Notes: generated by a model not told the origin, from the sequence alone. Shown: positions 8,016 through 17,127, counted from the stretch's first letter. The stretch is DNA of 64,000 bases from Sphingobacterium siyangense (GCF_007830445.1 NZ_VLKR01000003.1:1-64000), one strand, 5' to 3'. Translations and numbers: made by a program.

Positions 8016-8522
8016 ATGGAATTACAAGAAGCAAAACAACAGTTCATAGACACCTGGGGCGCATTAGGTTCTGAATGGGGGATCAACAAATCTGTTGCTC
8101 AGGTTCATGCCCTACTCCTTTCTGCAAGCAATCCCATGTCTACAGATGAGATTATGGAAAAGTTAGTGATCTCCCGCGGGAATGCCAATATGAGTATCCG
8201 GCAATTGATCGATTATGGTATTGTCTACAAAAAACATATTGCTGGTGATCGAAAGGAATATTTCGTCGCAGAGAAAGAGGTCTTAAAATGGGCGATGAAA
8301 ATTGCAGTGATGCGTAAGCAGAAAGAGCTTGACCCCGTAATGGATATTCTAAAGGATATAAGCCAGAATACCGAAAAGGACCAGACTGCAGAAGGTAAGG
8401 AGTTCCATAAAACGGTAAAGGACATCCAAAATCTGACGGATCAACTCGAAACTATTGCCAACAAGATTTTCAATACAAGCGGTGGAGATTTATTAATCAA
8501 ATTGATCAAACTAATGATGTAG
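8016..8522 (+). CDS. GbsR/MarR-type transcriptional regulator
   Basis: The 168-residue protein has a winged helix-turn-helix domain over residues 10-80. Recognisable parts are WGINKSVAQVHALLLSA, MSTDEIMEKLVISRGNAN as the recognition region and the wing at IVYKKHIAGDRKEYFVA. A helical C-terminal dimerisation tail follows. This matches the GbsR subgroup of MarR-like repressors, first known from glycine-betaine synthesis genes. I chose the ATG at 8016 over an upstream TTG at 7989. The first membrane-protein gene starts 4 nt after its stop, so it probably regulates its own operon. The ligand is unknown. Confidence 0.85.
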   Translation: MELQEAKQQFIDTWGALGSEWGINKSVAQVHALLLSASNPMSTDEIMEKLVISRGNANMSIRQLIDYGIVYKKHIAGDRKEYFVAEKEVLKWAMKIAVMRKQKELDPVMDILKDISQNTEKDQTAEGKEFHKTVKDIQNLTDQLETIANKIFNTSGGDLLIKLIKLMM

Positions 8523-8526
8523 CGTC

Positions 8527-8889
8527 ATGAACTTCAATATCCTAGCGTACGCAATCTACGGCCTGCTCACCTGTTATATTATTCTTTGGGTCGGTCGGTT
8601 ATTCCATAAAAATGGCCGGATTTTCATCCTATCGCTTTTCCGCCAGGAGGTCAACTTGGCCGATACGACAAATAATCTATTGCTGCTTGGATATTACCTA
8701 CTCAACATCGGCTATGCAATCCTGCAATTTAGTTATTGGCGACAAATTGAATCATTTGATGAAATGATCTGCAGCATTGCCTTTAAAACAGGACGATTAC
8801 TTTTTGTCCTTGTTGGGTTACATTACTTCAATATGCTCAGTATTTACTTCTTCGCAAAAAAAAAGAATTCATTAACCATTAAACATTAA
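8527..8889 (+). CDS. Small integral membrane protein, paralogue A
   Basis: The 120-residue protein has three hydrophobic segments: about 3-22, 55-75 and 90-112. It shares a central motif with the next gene: ADTTNNLLLLGYYLLNIGYAI here and AHATNNLFRIGFYLMNLGFAL there, so the two are tandem duplicates. The conserved T-NN dipeptide just before the second membrane segment is the most likely functional site. It follows the GbsR-type gene by 4 nt and is surely cotranscribed with it. I do not recognise a named family. An envelope or stress role would fit the regulator type but is a guess. Confidence 0.8.
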   Translation: MNFNILAYAIYGLLTCYIILWVGRLFHKNGRIFILSLFRQEVNLADTTNNLLLLGYYLLNIGYAILQFSYWRQIESFDEMICSIAFKTGRLLFVLVGLHYFNMLSIYFFAKKKNSLTIKH

Positions 8890-8893
8890 TATC

Positions 8894-9274
8894 ATGGGAA
8901 ATTTAACAGTTATCGGGTACTTTATCTACTTACCCATTGCAATAGGATTAACCTATTATGTTGCCTACGTGCTTTTTAAAAATAGCATTGTTTACATGAA
9001 TGATATCTTTGCCGGTAGGCCGGAGGTAGCCCATGCGACGAATAATTTATTTCGCATTGGATTCTACCTCATGAATTTGGGATTTGCACTCTACATACTT
9101 GAAATCAGCCTGTACAAGCCTAACATTCAGGAACTTATTGAGCGCCTGAGTTATAAAATCGGTGGATTTAGCATATATCTTGGTGTAATGCTCTTTCTTA
9201 ATATGTTTCTCTTCTTTAGAGGCAAACGGATTGCAAAACAACGAAGAAACATGGATACAACCTTCAATGCATAA
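8894..9274 (+). CDS. Small integral membrane protein, paralogue B
   Basis: The 126-residue protein has the same three-segment layout as the preceding gene, with the shared ATNN motif near residue 51 ahead of the second helix. The first helix is PIAIGLTYYVAYVLF. The C-terminus is basic (RGKRIAKQRRN), suggesting a cytoplasmic tail. The genes are 4 nt apart. Adjacent paralogues like these often form a heterodimer, although that is inference. The function is not known to me. Confidence 0.8.
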   Translation: MGNLTVIGYFIYLPIAIGLTYYVAYVLFKNSIVYMNDIFAGRPEVAHATNNLFRIGFYLMNLGFALYILEISLYKPNIQELIERLSYKIGGFSIYLGVMLFLNMFLFFRGKRIAKQRRNMDTTFNA

Positions 9275-9301
9275 TTAAAACAGACTGTAAATACACTTGC
9301 C

Positions 9302-10192
9302 ATGAATAAAATAGTCATCGCTGGAGGAACAGGTTTTGTTGGACAATATCTTTCCGAGAGATTTCGTACATTAGGCTATCAGGTGATCATCATTGGCCGT
9401 CGGCCGGGCAATATCCTTTGGACCGATCGATCCGCTATTTCCGATTCACTGGAAAATGCAGCGATGCTAATCAATCTAGCCGGAAAATCTGTCAACTGTC
9501 GGTATAACAAAAAAAATAAGGCCGAAATATTTTCCTCACGAACAGCAACGACTACGCTTCTCGGCGAGCTCACAGCAGGCTGTACCAATCCACCAAAGCT
9601 ATGGCTAAACGCGAGTACCGCCACCATCTATCGTCACGCCGAAGATCGTCCAATGACAGAAAATTCGGGGGAGATCGGAACAGGTTTTTCCGTTGATGTT
9701 GCAACATTATGGGAAAAAACCTTTTTCGACTTCAAATCGGAAAAGACAAGACAGGTGGCGCTTCGGATGGCGATAGTTTTGGGCGCAGATGGAGGGGTCA
9801 TCCTTCCTTTTAAAAACCTCGTTCGTACTGGCCTCGGTGGAATACAGGGAAATGGTCAGCAATATTTTAGCTGGATTCATATTGAAGATCTATTTCAAAT
9901 CATTTTATTCTTACAGGGTCGTGATGACATCGCCGGTATCATAAATTGTGCGGCACCCAACCCGATTACGAATAAGACTTTTATGGCAACTTTTCGACAG
10001 GTAATGAACCGTAAAATTGGCCTACCATCTCCAAAATGGCTACTGGAAATAGGTGCGGCTTTAATTGGCACGGAGACAGAGCTGCTTTTAAAAAGCCGTT
10101 GGGTATTACCTGAAAGGTTGGAGAACAGTGGATTTACCTTCAAGTTTCCAACGATTTCAACTGCTTTGCAGGATATTTTGCAGCGGGGATAA
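9302..10192 (+). CDS. TIGR01777-family NAD(P)-binding epimerase-like protein
   Basis: The 296-residue protein opens with the Rossmann motif GGTGFVGQYL (residues 8-17). It continues with the family hallmarks NLAGKSVNCRYNKKNKAEIFSSR (residues about 58-80), NASTATIYRH and the conserved FSWIHIEDL. The C-terminal part (PSPKWLLEIGAALIGTETELLLKSRWVLP) is the DUF1731 region. This family resembles nucleotide-sugar epimerases but its substrate is not established. It follows the two membrane-protein genes by 27 nt and probably ends the GbsR-led operon. Confidence 0.88.
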   Translation: MNKIVIAGGTGFVGQYLSERFRTLGYQVIIIGRRPGNILWTDRSAISDSLENAAMLINLAGKSVNCRYNKKNKAEIFSSRTATTTLLGELTAGCTNPPKLWLNASTATIYRHAEDRPMTENSGEIGTGFSVDVATLWEKTFFDFKSEKTRQVALRMAIVLGADGGVILPFKNLVRTGLGGIQGNGQQYFSWIHIEDLFQIILFLQGRDDIAGIINCAAPNPITNKTFMATFRQVMNRKIGLPSPKWLLEIGAALIGTETELLLKSRWVLPERLENSGFTFKFPTISTALQDILQRG

Positions 10193-10224
10193 AAACCGAA
10201 AAGATAAATACGTGGGGTAAACCA

Positions 10225-12336
10225 TTATCCCACGTTAACCTTGAAATTTTCAAATACAAGCGGCGCAGTGACAATAGCGCCCTCGTTATTTTTTACGCCT
10301 TTAAACTCGGAGGTTTTTCCTTTCTCCAGCAGGTTCTTCATCTCTTTTTCGTCCAGAAAGATACCATTTAATGTCCGCCAGATCTTAAAATCACATCCAC
10401 GGGCATAATGGTCGCACTGGGCCACTTTATCGTAGAGCAAAATCAATCCCTTCTCACATTTCGGACATTTTATCTTTCCTTTTTGTTGAGGTTTAACTTC
10501 CTCTTGTGCGAGAGAAATCCGCAGTGTCAACAATTCTTTTGTGATTTTGGCCGTATAGTCCTTAATATGTTTCATAAAAACATCATAAGACACCTTATTG
10601 GCCCGCATTTCCTCCAGCTTCTGCTCCCATTTACCGGTCAAAGTTACTTTGGCAATGGAACGATCTTTTACAAGATTGTATACCGCAAGCCCCTTTTCCG
10701 TTGGAATCAGTTTTTTCTTGTCGCGCTTAATATAATCACGTTGGAAAAGTGTTTCGATGGTTGCAGCACGCGTAGCAGGTGTACCAAGTCCACAGTCCTT
10801 CATAGCCTGTCGCATCTCATCGTCTTCAATTTCCTTTCCCGAGGTTTCCATGGCCTTCAATAACGAAGCTTCGGTATGTATGGGTCTTGCTTTGGTAAAA
10901 CGTTCGGCAAGTTCGAGGGTCAGAATCTGCAATAATTCCTCGGCTAATAGCTTCGGTAATTGCGCATTTTCGTTATCCTGATCGTCATTGTTTTTATCTT
11001 CATCAGGCGCTTCGATCTGCTCCGCGGAAAGACGCCAGCCGTATTGCTTGATCACAGTACCTTTGGCGATAAGTTCAACTCCCTGCGCATCAATTGTCAC
11101 GGTGGTAATATCTTTTATACAAACTTCCGAGAAACTTTCCACCATACGCTTGGCAATCATATTGTAAACGTTCTGTTGCTCTTTGAGCATGGGCCCCGGC
11201 TTTTCATCCGTCACCAACAAGGCATGGTGATCAGTTACCTTTTTGTCATCGACAGAACGTTTGTTCAATTTTGCGCCGATCAGATTTTTTGCAATAGACG
11301 CGATGGATTCATCTGCGGTATCTGCTAAATGTTGAAAAAGTGCGCCAATTTCTTCAAAAACATCCTCACCGATGTAACGGGAGCCCGTACGCGGATAAGT
11401 GATGACCTTCTTTTCGTAAAGTGTTTGCGCAATACTCAGTGTCTGATCTGCCGAATAACCATATTTTTTATTTGCATCCTGTTGCAGCGATGTCAAATCA
11501 AATAGCAAGGGTGGCTGTTCTTTTGTTTCTTTGGCTTCCACCTTTGCCACACGGGCATTGGAACCAACGGTCAATCGCGCAATGGTTTGCTCGGCAACAT
11601 CCTTTTTATCGATCTTATTGGAGGTTGCCTTAAAACTGATATTGTCTTTTTCAAACCCGGCCTGGATTTTATAAAATGCCTGGGGTTTAAAATCTTTGTT
11701 TTCCAGATAGCGTGAACAAATCATGGCCAAAGTTGGCGTCTGTACACGGCCCAAAGAAAGTAATCCTTTATTTCCCGCCGCCAAGGTGATGGCCTGCGTC
11801 GCATTGATACCGATGAGCCAATCTGATTCCGAACGTGAGCGGGCAGACATATATAGGCTATCGTATTCCGCACCTGCTTTCAGATTGGCAAATCCTTCTT
11901 TAATGGCCTTATCTGTTTGACTCGATATCCAAAGACGTTTAAAAGGAACTTTAGAACCCAAAAAATAGTATATATTACGAAAGATCAACTCCCCTTCCCG
12001 TCCAGCATCGGTAGCCACAATGATTTCTTCGGCCTGTTCTAAAAGGGATTTTATGGTGTTGAGTTGCTTAACTGCTCCGCTATCATCCATCTGCTTGCCA
12101 TCACGTTTCACCTTCTTCGACTCCAGCTTAAATGTTGGTGGAATGATCGGCAAGTTCGAGATTGTCCACGAATTGTATCCGTAAGCCTGTGGCGTACAGA
12201 GTTGAACCAAATGACCAAAAGCATACGTAAAAGCATAGCCATTGCCGGCGATATAACCGTCTTTGACTTCCTTCGCCCCCATCACTCGAGCTAGATCACG
12301 CGCCACGGAGGGCTTTTCAGCAATTACAACCTTCAT
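10225..12336 (-). CDS. topB: DNA topoisomerase III (type IA)
   Basis: The 703-residue enzyme passes single DNA strands through a transient nick and resolves recombination and replication intermediates. The Toprim domain begins at the N-terminus (VVIAEKPS with Glu7) and includes DAGREGE near residue 110. The nucleophilic Tyr314 is in ITYPRTGSRYI. The C-terminus carries a four-cysteine zinc module (CPKC ... CDHYARGC, about residues 640-665). Full-length features indicate an active enzyme. It lies 110 bp downstream of dgt on the same strand, separated by a perfect palindrome. Confidence 0.95.
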   Translation of the reverse strand: MKVVIAEKPSVARDLARVMGAKEVKDGYIAGNGYAFTYAFGHLVQLCTPQAYGYNSWTISNLPIIPPTFKLESKKVKRDGKQMDDSGAVKQLNTIKSLLEQAEEIIVATDAGREGELIFRNIYYFLGSKVPFKRLWISSQTDKAIKEGFANLKAGAEYDSLYMSARSRSESDWLIGINATQAITLAAGNKGLLSLGRVQTPTLAMICSRYLENKDFKPQAFYKIQAGFEKDNISFKATSNKIDKKDVAEQTIARLTVGSNARVAKVEAKETKEQPPLLFDLTSLQQDANKKYGYSADQTLSIAQTLYEKKVITYPRTGSRYIGEDVFEEIGALFQHLADTADESIASIAKNLIGAKLNKRSVDDKKVTDHHALLVTDEKPGPMLKEQQNVYNMIAKRMVESFSEVCIKDITTVTIDAQGVELIAKGTVIKQYGWRLSAEQIEAPDEDKNNDDQDNENAQLPKLLAEELLQILTLELAERFTKARPIHTEASLLKAMETSGKEIEDDEMRQAMKDCGLGTPATRAATIETLFQRDYIKRDKKKLIPTEKGLAVYNLVKDRSIAKVTLTGKWEQKLEEMRANKVSYDVFMKHIKDYTAKITKELLTLRISLAQEEVKPQQKGKIKCPKCEKGLILLYDKVAQCDHYARGCDFKIWRTLNGIFLDEKEMKNLLEKGKTSEFKGVKNNEGAIVTAPLVFENFKVNVG

Positions 12337-12366
12337 TTTAGATATGAGATGTTAGATTTTCGATCC

Positions 12367-12406
12367 GAGACTAGCTGTAATGCCCGAGGGTATTACAGCT
12401 AGTCTC
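12367..12406. repeat. 15-bp perfect inverted repeat between dgt and topB
   Basis: GAGACTAGCTGTAAT (12367-12381) and ATTACAGCTAGTCTC (12392-12406) are exact complements around a 10-base loop that itself can form CCC/GGG. No T-run follows on either strand, so it is a poor intrinsic terminator. It may be an mRNA processing hairpin, an operator or a small mobile palindrome. Confidence 0.75.
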
Positions 12407-12446
12407 AATTTAATATTGATGTTTTAACCCTTTACCTTAAACGTCC

Positions 12447-13805
12447 CTATTCTATGGATGGTATCGTTATTCCTTTGATTTTACGATACAGCTCTATCGC
12501 ATAAACATCAGTCATACCTGAAACAAAATCCAATACACAACGAATTTTCGAATACGAATCTTGTTTGTCCGTATAAAATTGTTCAGGAATTAACGCAACT
12601 AGCTTTTTATCGTAATTGTTCTTGTTCTTCTTCAGGTATGCCGGAACAAATTCTTTCAATAGGGCATCCATCACCCGGTAGCCAGCAATCTCAATCTGTA
12701 CAACTGTGGGTGCATTATAGATTTTTGCAATGGAAATCTTCGAGATTTTGTTCATTTGTGTAACAATATCTTCATCTAGGGCATCCATCAACGCTGATGC
12801 GAAAGTTCCTGACAGAAACTTGTCCTGCTCACGTACAAAGACATCAACACATCCTTTAATCAAGGTATTGATCGCTTTGGCACGTAACAATGCTACGCGG
12901 CTTGGGGTATCCAGCAATCCATCGAGTCTGTCACGAAGATTTTCTTTACCACATAGTGGCAATAGTAATTCTTCGACTTCCTGATAGGACAATATTTTAA
13001 GATGATGAGCATCTTCTAAGTCAATAATATTGTAACAGATATCATCTGCAGCCTCCACGAGATAAACCAGGGGATGTCTCAGATAGCCCTTTGGATTAGA
13101 GGGATCTTTTAATAGTCCCAATTCATTGGCAACCTTCTCAAACGCCTTTTGTTCTTCTGTAAAAAAGCCATATTTCTTGCGGTGATGGCTCTTCTTAAGG
13201 TGGCCATCAATTGCCAAACAGGGGTATTTTACAATGGAAGCCAGCGAAGTATAGGTCAATGCAAAACCTTTGGGATCCTTGCCCTGGAAGGCATGCGTCA
13301 AAATCCGCAGGGCATTTGCATTTCCTTCAAAGTGGGTCAGATCTGCCCATTCTTCGGCTGTGACCTGCTCTTGGTATTTACGTCCATCTCCATCTGTGAA
13401 ATACGTAGATATGGCGGATTCACCCGAGTGGCCAAAGGCTGGGTTGCCCAAGTCATGTGAAAGACATGCCGCCGAGATAATATTTCCGACTTCTTGCAGA
13501 AAGGGGTAATCATTATCCAGGTTTGGATTTTCCTCTTTCAGCTGCGCATAAAACATACGCCCCAAAGAGCGTCCCACACTGGCAACTTCTAAACTATGTG
13601 TCAATCTATTGTGCACGAATACAGCACCAGGAAGTGGAAAAACCTGCGTCTTATTCTGTAATCTCCGAAATGGGGATGAAAAGATCAAACGATCATAATC
13701 CCGTTGAAATTCCGACCGGGCCACAAGGTAACTATCTACGCTCCGATCTTCGTAACCCCAGCGCTTTGCAGAGAGCAAATCTTTCCAATTCATTTTTTCA
13801 GACAT
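12447..13805 (-). CDS. dgt: Deoxyguanosinetriphosphate triphosphohydrolase (HD domain)
   Basis: The 452-residue HD-domain enzyme would cleave dGTP (or other dNTPs) to the nucleoside and triphosphate, controlling the dNTP pool. Metal ligands are His70 in RLTHSLEV, the His117-Asp118 pair in CLSHDLGNPAFGH and a later aspartate in EAADDICYNI. FRRLQNKTQVFP near residue 46 is the usual substrate-site loop. A strong promoter on the minus strand ends 4 nt before the first ATG at 13805, which would give a nearly leaderless mRNA. An alternative start is Met5 in MNWKDLL, which is close to where many family members begin. Confidence 0.92.
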   Translation of the reverse strand: MSEKMNWKDLLSAKRWGYEDRSVDSYLVARSEFQRDYDRLIFSSPFRRLQNKTQVFPLPGAVFVHNRLTHSLEVASVGRSLGRMFYAQLKEENPNLDNDYPFLQEVGNIISAACLSHDLGNPAFGHSGESAISTYFTDGDGRKYQEQVTAEEWADLTHFEGNANALRILTHAFQGKDPKGFALTYTSLASIVKYPCLAIDGHLKKSHHRKKYGFFTEEQKAFEKVANELGLLKDPSNPKGYLRHPLVYLVEAADDICYNIIDLEDAHHLKILSYQEVEELLLPLCGKENLRDRLDGLLDTPSRVALLRAKAINTLIKGCVDVFVREQDKFLSGTFASALMDALDEDIVTQMNKISKISIAKIYNAPTVVQIEIAGYRVMDALLKEFVPAYLKKNKNNYDKKLVALIPEQFYTDKQDSYSKIRCVLDFVSGMTDVYAIELYRKIKGITIPSIE

Positions 13806-13809
13806 AGCG

Positions 13810-13840
13810 CAAACTTAGATAAATTTGCCTTTAAATACAA
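13810..13840 (-). promoter_or_regulatory. dgt promoter
   Basis: On the minus strand TTG (13838-13840), a 20-nt spacer and TAAGTTTG (13810-13817) match the Bacteroidota consensus. The predicted start point, about 4 nt past the -7 box, is at or next to the annotated ATG at 13805. Confidence 0.65.
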
Positions 13841-14055
13841 TTATAATCATAGGATACAGCTTCGGAAATTATCCGAATGACTGTCCGCATATCGCTATAT
13901 TTTACTCCTGTTATTCACCTATTCAGGAGTCATTATTGCAACAGTATCCATGATTGCATTTCAAAATGACAAATTTTACAAACAGCTGTTATCAAAGTCA
14001 TTTTTATACAGGTTATATTCTGTATCTTTAACCTAAATACCAATAGGGATCCATC

Positions 14056-15114
14056 ATGACGAAATATCAAACACTTATTCCAAAACATTTTGAAGGTACA
14101 ATCGAAGGCAAAAACACGCATTTGCTCTTATTAAAAAACGAAGGAGGGATGCAGGTACTCTTAACGGATTACGGTGCACGTATTGTCAGTATTTTGGTAC
14201 CTGATAACAAGGGAAATTTAGTGGATGTAGCACTGGGCTTCGATTCAATTCAGGCCTACCTAGATTCTGATGAGAAATACCATGGATGCACAGCAGGGCG
14301 TTTCGCCAATCGCATTGCTGCGGGTAAATTTGAAATCGACGGAAAACTCTATACGCTTCCGCAAAACAATGGCAATAATTGTCTTCATGGTGGTATTTCG
14401 GGCTTTCATGATAAGGTTTGGGACAGAAGGGTAACTTATCAATCGCACGTCGAATTTTATTATGTTTCCCCAGATGGTGAAGAGGGCTTCCCAGGAAACT
14501 TAAAAGTTATGGTTTCTTATACCCTGACCAGAAATAACGAGATCATTATCAAATATCATGCGCAATCGGATGCCGATACGCACGTCAACTTGACCAATCA
14601 TACGTACTTCAATCTGGATGGGGAAGGCAGTGGCGACGTATTGCAGCAAATCCTTCAGATCAACTCAGATGAGGTCTTATTTGTAGACGACAACCAGATA
14701 CCAAATGCAATAGTACCTGTGGAGGGCACCGCCTTCGACTTCCGCATACCCAAACCTATTGTTCAAGATATTACTGCAAATAACGAACAATTGATCGCTG
14801 CCAAAGGCTATGACCATTGTTATGTCAACAACCAGCCTATTTCGCAGCCTTGTGCAACAGTCTATTCAAAAAACACAGGCATTCAGCTGGATGTTTTTAC
14901 AACGGAGCCTGGTGTACAGCTCTATACAGCAAACTGGATGACGGGAAATGATTTTGGCAAAAGAGGTTATAAATATTTGCCTTATGCCGGATTCTGTCTG
15001 GAAACACAGCATTTTCCGGATACGCCCAATCAGGCGGAATTTCCTTCAACCCTGTTAAAAGCGGGCGAATCGTTCGACTCCGAGACACATTTTAAGTTCT
15101 CTATAAAAAAATAA
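14056..15114 (+). CDS. galM: Aldose 1-epimerase (mutarotase)
   Basis: The 352-residue protein interconverts alpha and beta anomers of galactose or glucose. It lacks a signal peptide, so it is cytoplasmic. Catalytic residues are visible: His182 in NLTNHTYFNL (acid) and Glu316 in GFCLETQHFPD (base). The upstream HGG (NNCLHGGISGFHDKVW) also matches the family. It stands alone between divergent dgt and convergent argH, with a good terminator after it. No other galactose genes are nearby. Confidence 0.93.
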   Translation: MTKYQTLIPKHFEGTIEGKNTHLLLLKNEGGMQVLLTDYGARIVSILVPDNKGNLVDVALGFDSIQAYLDSDEKYHGCTAGRFANRIAAGKFEIDGKLYTLPQNNGNNCLHGGISGFHDKVWDRRVTYQSHVEFYYVSPDGEEGFPGNLKVMVSYTLTRNNEIIIKYHAQSDADTHVNLTNHTYFNLDGEGSGDVLQQILQINSDEVLFVDDNQIPNAIVPVEGTAFDFRIPKPIVQDITANNEQLIAAKGYDHCYVNNQPISQPCATVYSKNTGIQLDVFTTEPGVQLYTANWMTGNDFGKRGYKYLPYAGFCLETQHFPDTPNQAEFPSTLLKAGESFDSETHFKFSIKK

Positions 15115-15120
15115 GAAAAG

Positions 15121-15156
15121 AAAACGACCGGTAAGCATGTGCTTACCGGCCGTTTT
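15121..15156. terminator. Terminator after galM
   Basis: AAACGACCGGTAAGCA pairs with TGCTTACCGGCCGTTT around a two-base gap, giving a GC-rich stem flanked by A and T runs. It can serve both galM and the converging argH. Confidence 0.8.
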
Positions 15157-15198
15157 ATGTTGATGTGCTGTTTCCTTTGTAGGGTCACAGCACATTTT

Positions 15199-16530
15199 TT
15201 ATTTTAAAAGATCATCCAATGCTGATTCGACTTTTTCAAAACCAAAAGTTGCTTTGACCTCTCCGAACATACGTTGAATCTGATCATTGCATAGATTTCC
15301 AATGCTTCCTTCGTGCGTATGGTTTACCTCTTTTGATGGCTTGAAACGGCCTTCATCGATATCAATGCCGATAGTCCTGTAGGCCTCCCGGAAAGGAACC
15401 CCTTTCAGAACCTCGTTGTTCACGACTTCAACAGAGAACAAATAATCGTATTTTGGATCGTCCAAGATATTCTCTTTAACGGAAATGTTTTCCAACATGA
15501 AAGTTGCTATTTCAAGACATTCATTCAGCGATTTAAAAGCCGGGAATAAATTTTCCTTTAACAATTGAAGATCTCTATGATAACCAGACGGCAGGTTGGT
15601 AGTCATCAACGCAATTTCATTTGGCAATGCCTGTATCTTATTACAGCGTGAACGGATCAACTCAAAGACATCTGGATTCTTTTTATGCGGCATGATGCTC
15701 GATCCCGTCGTTAAATGTGCCGGAAAGGAGATAAAGCCAAAATTTTGATTAATATACAGACATACGTCCATTGCAAATTTGGCCAATGTCGCCGCGATGG
15801 AACTCATGCCCTGTGCCAAGATACGTTCGGTCTTACCTCTCCCCATCTGTGCATAAACCACATTGTAATTTAGGTCTTCAAATCCCAGCAATTGCGTCGT
15901 CATCGTTCTATTTAATGGAAAAGATGATCCATAGCCTGCAGCAGATCCTAAAGGATTCTTATTACAAACCTTCCAGGCGGCACGCATCATCTCCAGATCA
16001 TCAACAAGGCTTTCTGCGTAAGCACCAAACCATAATCCAAAAGATGAAGGCATTGCAATCTGCAAGTGCGTGTATCCCGGAATCAGAATATGCTTATATC
16101 GCTCGCTGAGTTGGATCAATTCATTAAAAAGAGCTTCTGTATTCTGGATGATATGCTGAATCTCTGAGCGGAAGTATAATTTTAGATCGACCAAAACCTG
16201 GTCATTACGGGATCTGCCGGAGTGAATTTTCTTACCTGCCTCTCCAATACGCTGTGTAAGCAGCATTTCGACCTGTGAATGCACATCTTCTACCGAGTCC
16301 TCAATACGAAAGTCACCGGCTAAAATTTCTTTATAGATATTTTTCAGTTCTTTTTGTACAAGCACTAGATCCTCATCGGTCATCAGATTTATGCTATTCA
16401 ACATGCGTGTATGGGCCAATGAACCCAAAACATCCGCAGCAGCAAGTTGCAGGTCCATTACGCGGTCATTGCCCACCGTAAACGATTCTACAAAAGAATC
16501 GACATCTATATTTTTTTGCCAGATTTTCAT
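15199..16530 (-). CDS. argH: Argininosuccinate lyase
   Basis: The 443-residue enzyme splits argininosuccinate into arginine and fumarate, the last step of arginine synthesis. The superfamily signature GSSIMPHKKNPD is present, with the catalytic serines at about 277-278. EDVHSQVEMLLTQR and HSGRSRNDQV in the first half are the active-site loops. It sits about 20 kb from the argC/argG operon, as a single gene with its own promoter. No argD, argF-type, argB or argE gene is in the window. Confidence 0.95.
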   Translation of the reverse strand: MKIWQKNIDVDSFVESFTVGNDRVMDLQLAAADVLGSLAHTRMLNSINLMTDEDLVLVQKELKNIYKEILAGDFRIEDSVEDVHSQVEMLLTQRIGEAGKKIHSGRSRNDQVLVDLKLYFRSEIQHIIQNTEALFNELIQLSERYKHILIPGYTHLQIAMPSSFGLWFGAYAESLVDDLEMMRAAWKVCNKNPLGSAAGYGSSFPLNRTMTTQLLGFEDLNYNVVYAQMGRGKTERILAQGMSSIAATLAKFAMDVCLYINQNFGFISFPAHLTTGSSIMPHKKNPDVFELIRSRCNKIQALPNEIALMTTNLPSGYHRDLQLLKENLFPAFKSLNECLEIATFMLENISVKENILDDPKYDYLFSVEVVNNEVLKGVPFREAYRTIGIDIDEGRFKPSKEVNHTHEGSIGNLCNDQIQRMFGEVKATFGFEKVESALDDLLK

Positions 16531-16626
16531 TCGTATAATTTCTTTTTGATCCCGTTATTATCAAAAGCCTTTGGTCGGTTTAGCGTTGATTGAAGCTCCT
16601 GATAATTCTATCACATACAATTTTTA

Positions 16627-16657
16627 CAAAAATACCAATTGCAAATGGTTATATCAA
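16627..16657 (-). promoter_or_regulatory. argH promoter
   Basis: On the minus strand TTG (16655-16657), a 20-nt spacer and TATTTTTG (16627-16634) fit the consensus. The start would be near 16623, leaving a leader of about 92 nt. ATTATCA and TGATAAT within the leader can pair, but I find no arginine-rich leader peptide like the one ahead of the GNAT-argG-argC operon. Confidence 0.55.
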
Positions 16658-16815
16658 TGCAAAGATTGCATACATTTTGCTCGGACAATTTGATGAAAAA
16701 CAAAAAATCTCGTGAAAAAAAAGGGCCGTTACAAAAAAAATTAAATGTTAAAAGTTTGTTAAATCGCGATAAACACACATTATAAGTAACCACTCACTTT
16801 ATTTTTAAAAGTTAT

Positions 16816-16846
16816 TTTGTCAGTTTTTTAAGTATTCCTATGTTTG
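16816..16846 (+). promoter_or_regulatory. Promoter for a short terminated transcript
   Basis: TTTG (16816-16819), exactly 19 nt, then TATGTTTG (16839-16846) is a complete match to the Bacteroidota consensus. It faces a terminator 170 nt downstream, with no gene between. Confidence 0.7.
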
Positions 16847-16849
16847 TAG

Positions 16850-17025
16850 TGTAAGGGAGATGAAAAAATAGAAGATGGTAAGGTTAGTAAATACTTACCG
16901 CTTTAAATACACCGAAATTTCAAACCAAATATGATAGACCCCAAAGTCTTAAAACTTGAAAGAAATTACCTAACCAATTGTGAATCGAAATTTAAAGGCA
17001 CGTCAAACCAAGATGTGCCTTTTTT
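16850..17025 (+). ncRNA. Candidate small RNA or micropeptide transcript
   Basis: A consensus promoter and an intrinsic terminator bracket about 175 nt. A hairpin (GGTAAG and CTTACC, 16877-16899) lies near the 5' end. A 19-codon frame starts at the ATG at 16875 (MVRLVNTYRFKY...), and its TGA overlaps the ATG at 16931 of a second frame in the ATGA style. The second frame would run through the terminator. The transcript could be a regulatory RNA, a source of a micropeptide or both. I cannot assign it to a known RNA family. Confidence 0.5.
16994..17025 (+). terminator. Terminator of the short transcript
   Basis: AAAGGCAC (16994-17001) pairs with GTGCCTTT (17015-17022) and is followed by a run of T to 17025. 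Confidence 0.7.
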
Positions 17026-17127
17026 CTTGTGCTGCTTATTTTATTGTTTTCAAAGCTGTAATCCGTTCGCTACCAATCGATGGTTTATTGTATATTTTTT
17101 GTCAAGTAAGCGATAAGAGGTCGAGCC

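Noticed and set aside
16931..17116. 61-codon frame reading through the short-transcript terminator
   Set aside because: Translation would have to cross a strong terminator, and the second half is low-complexity.
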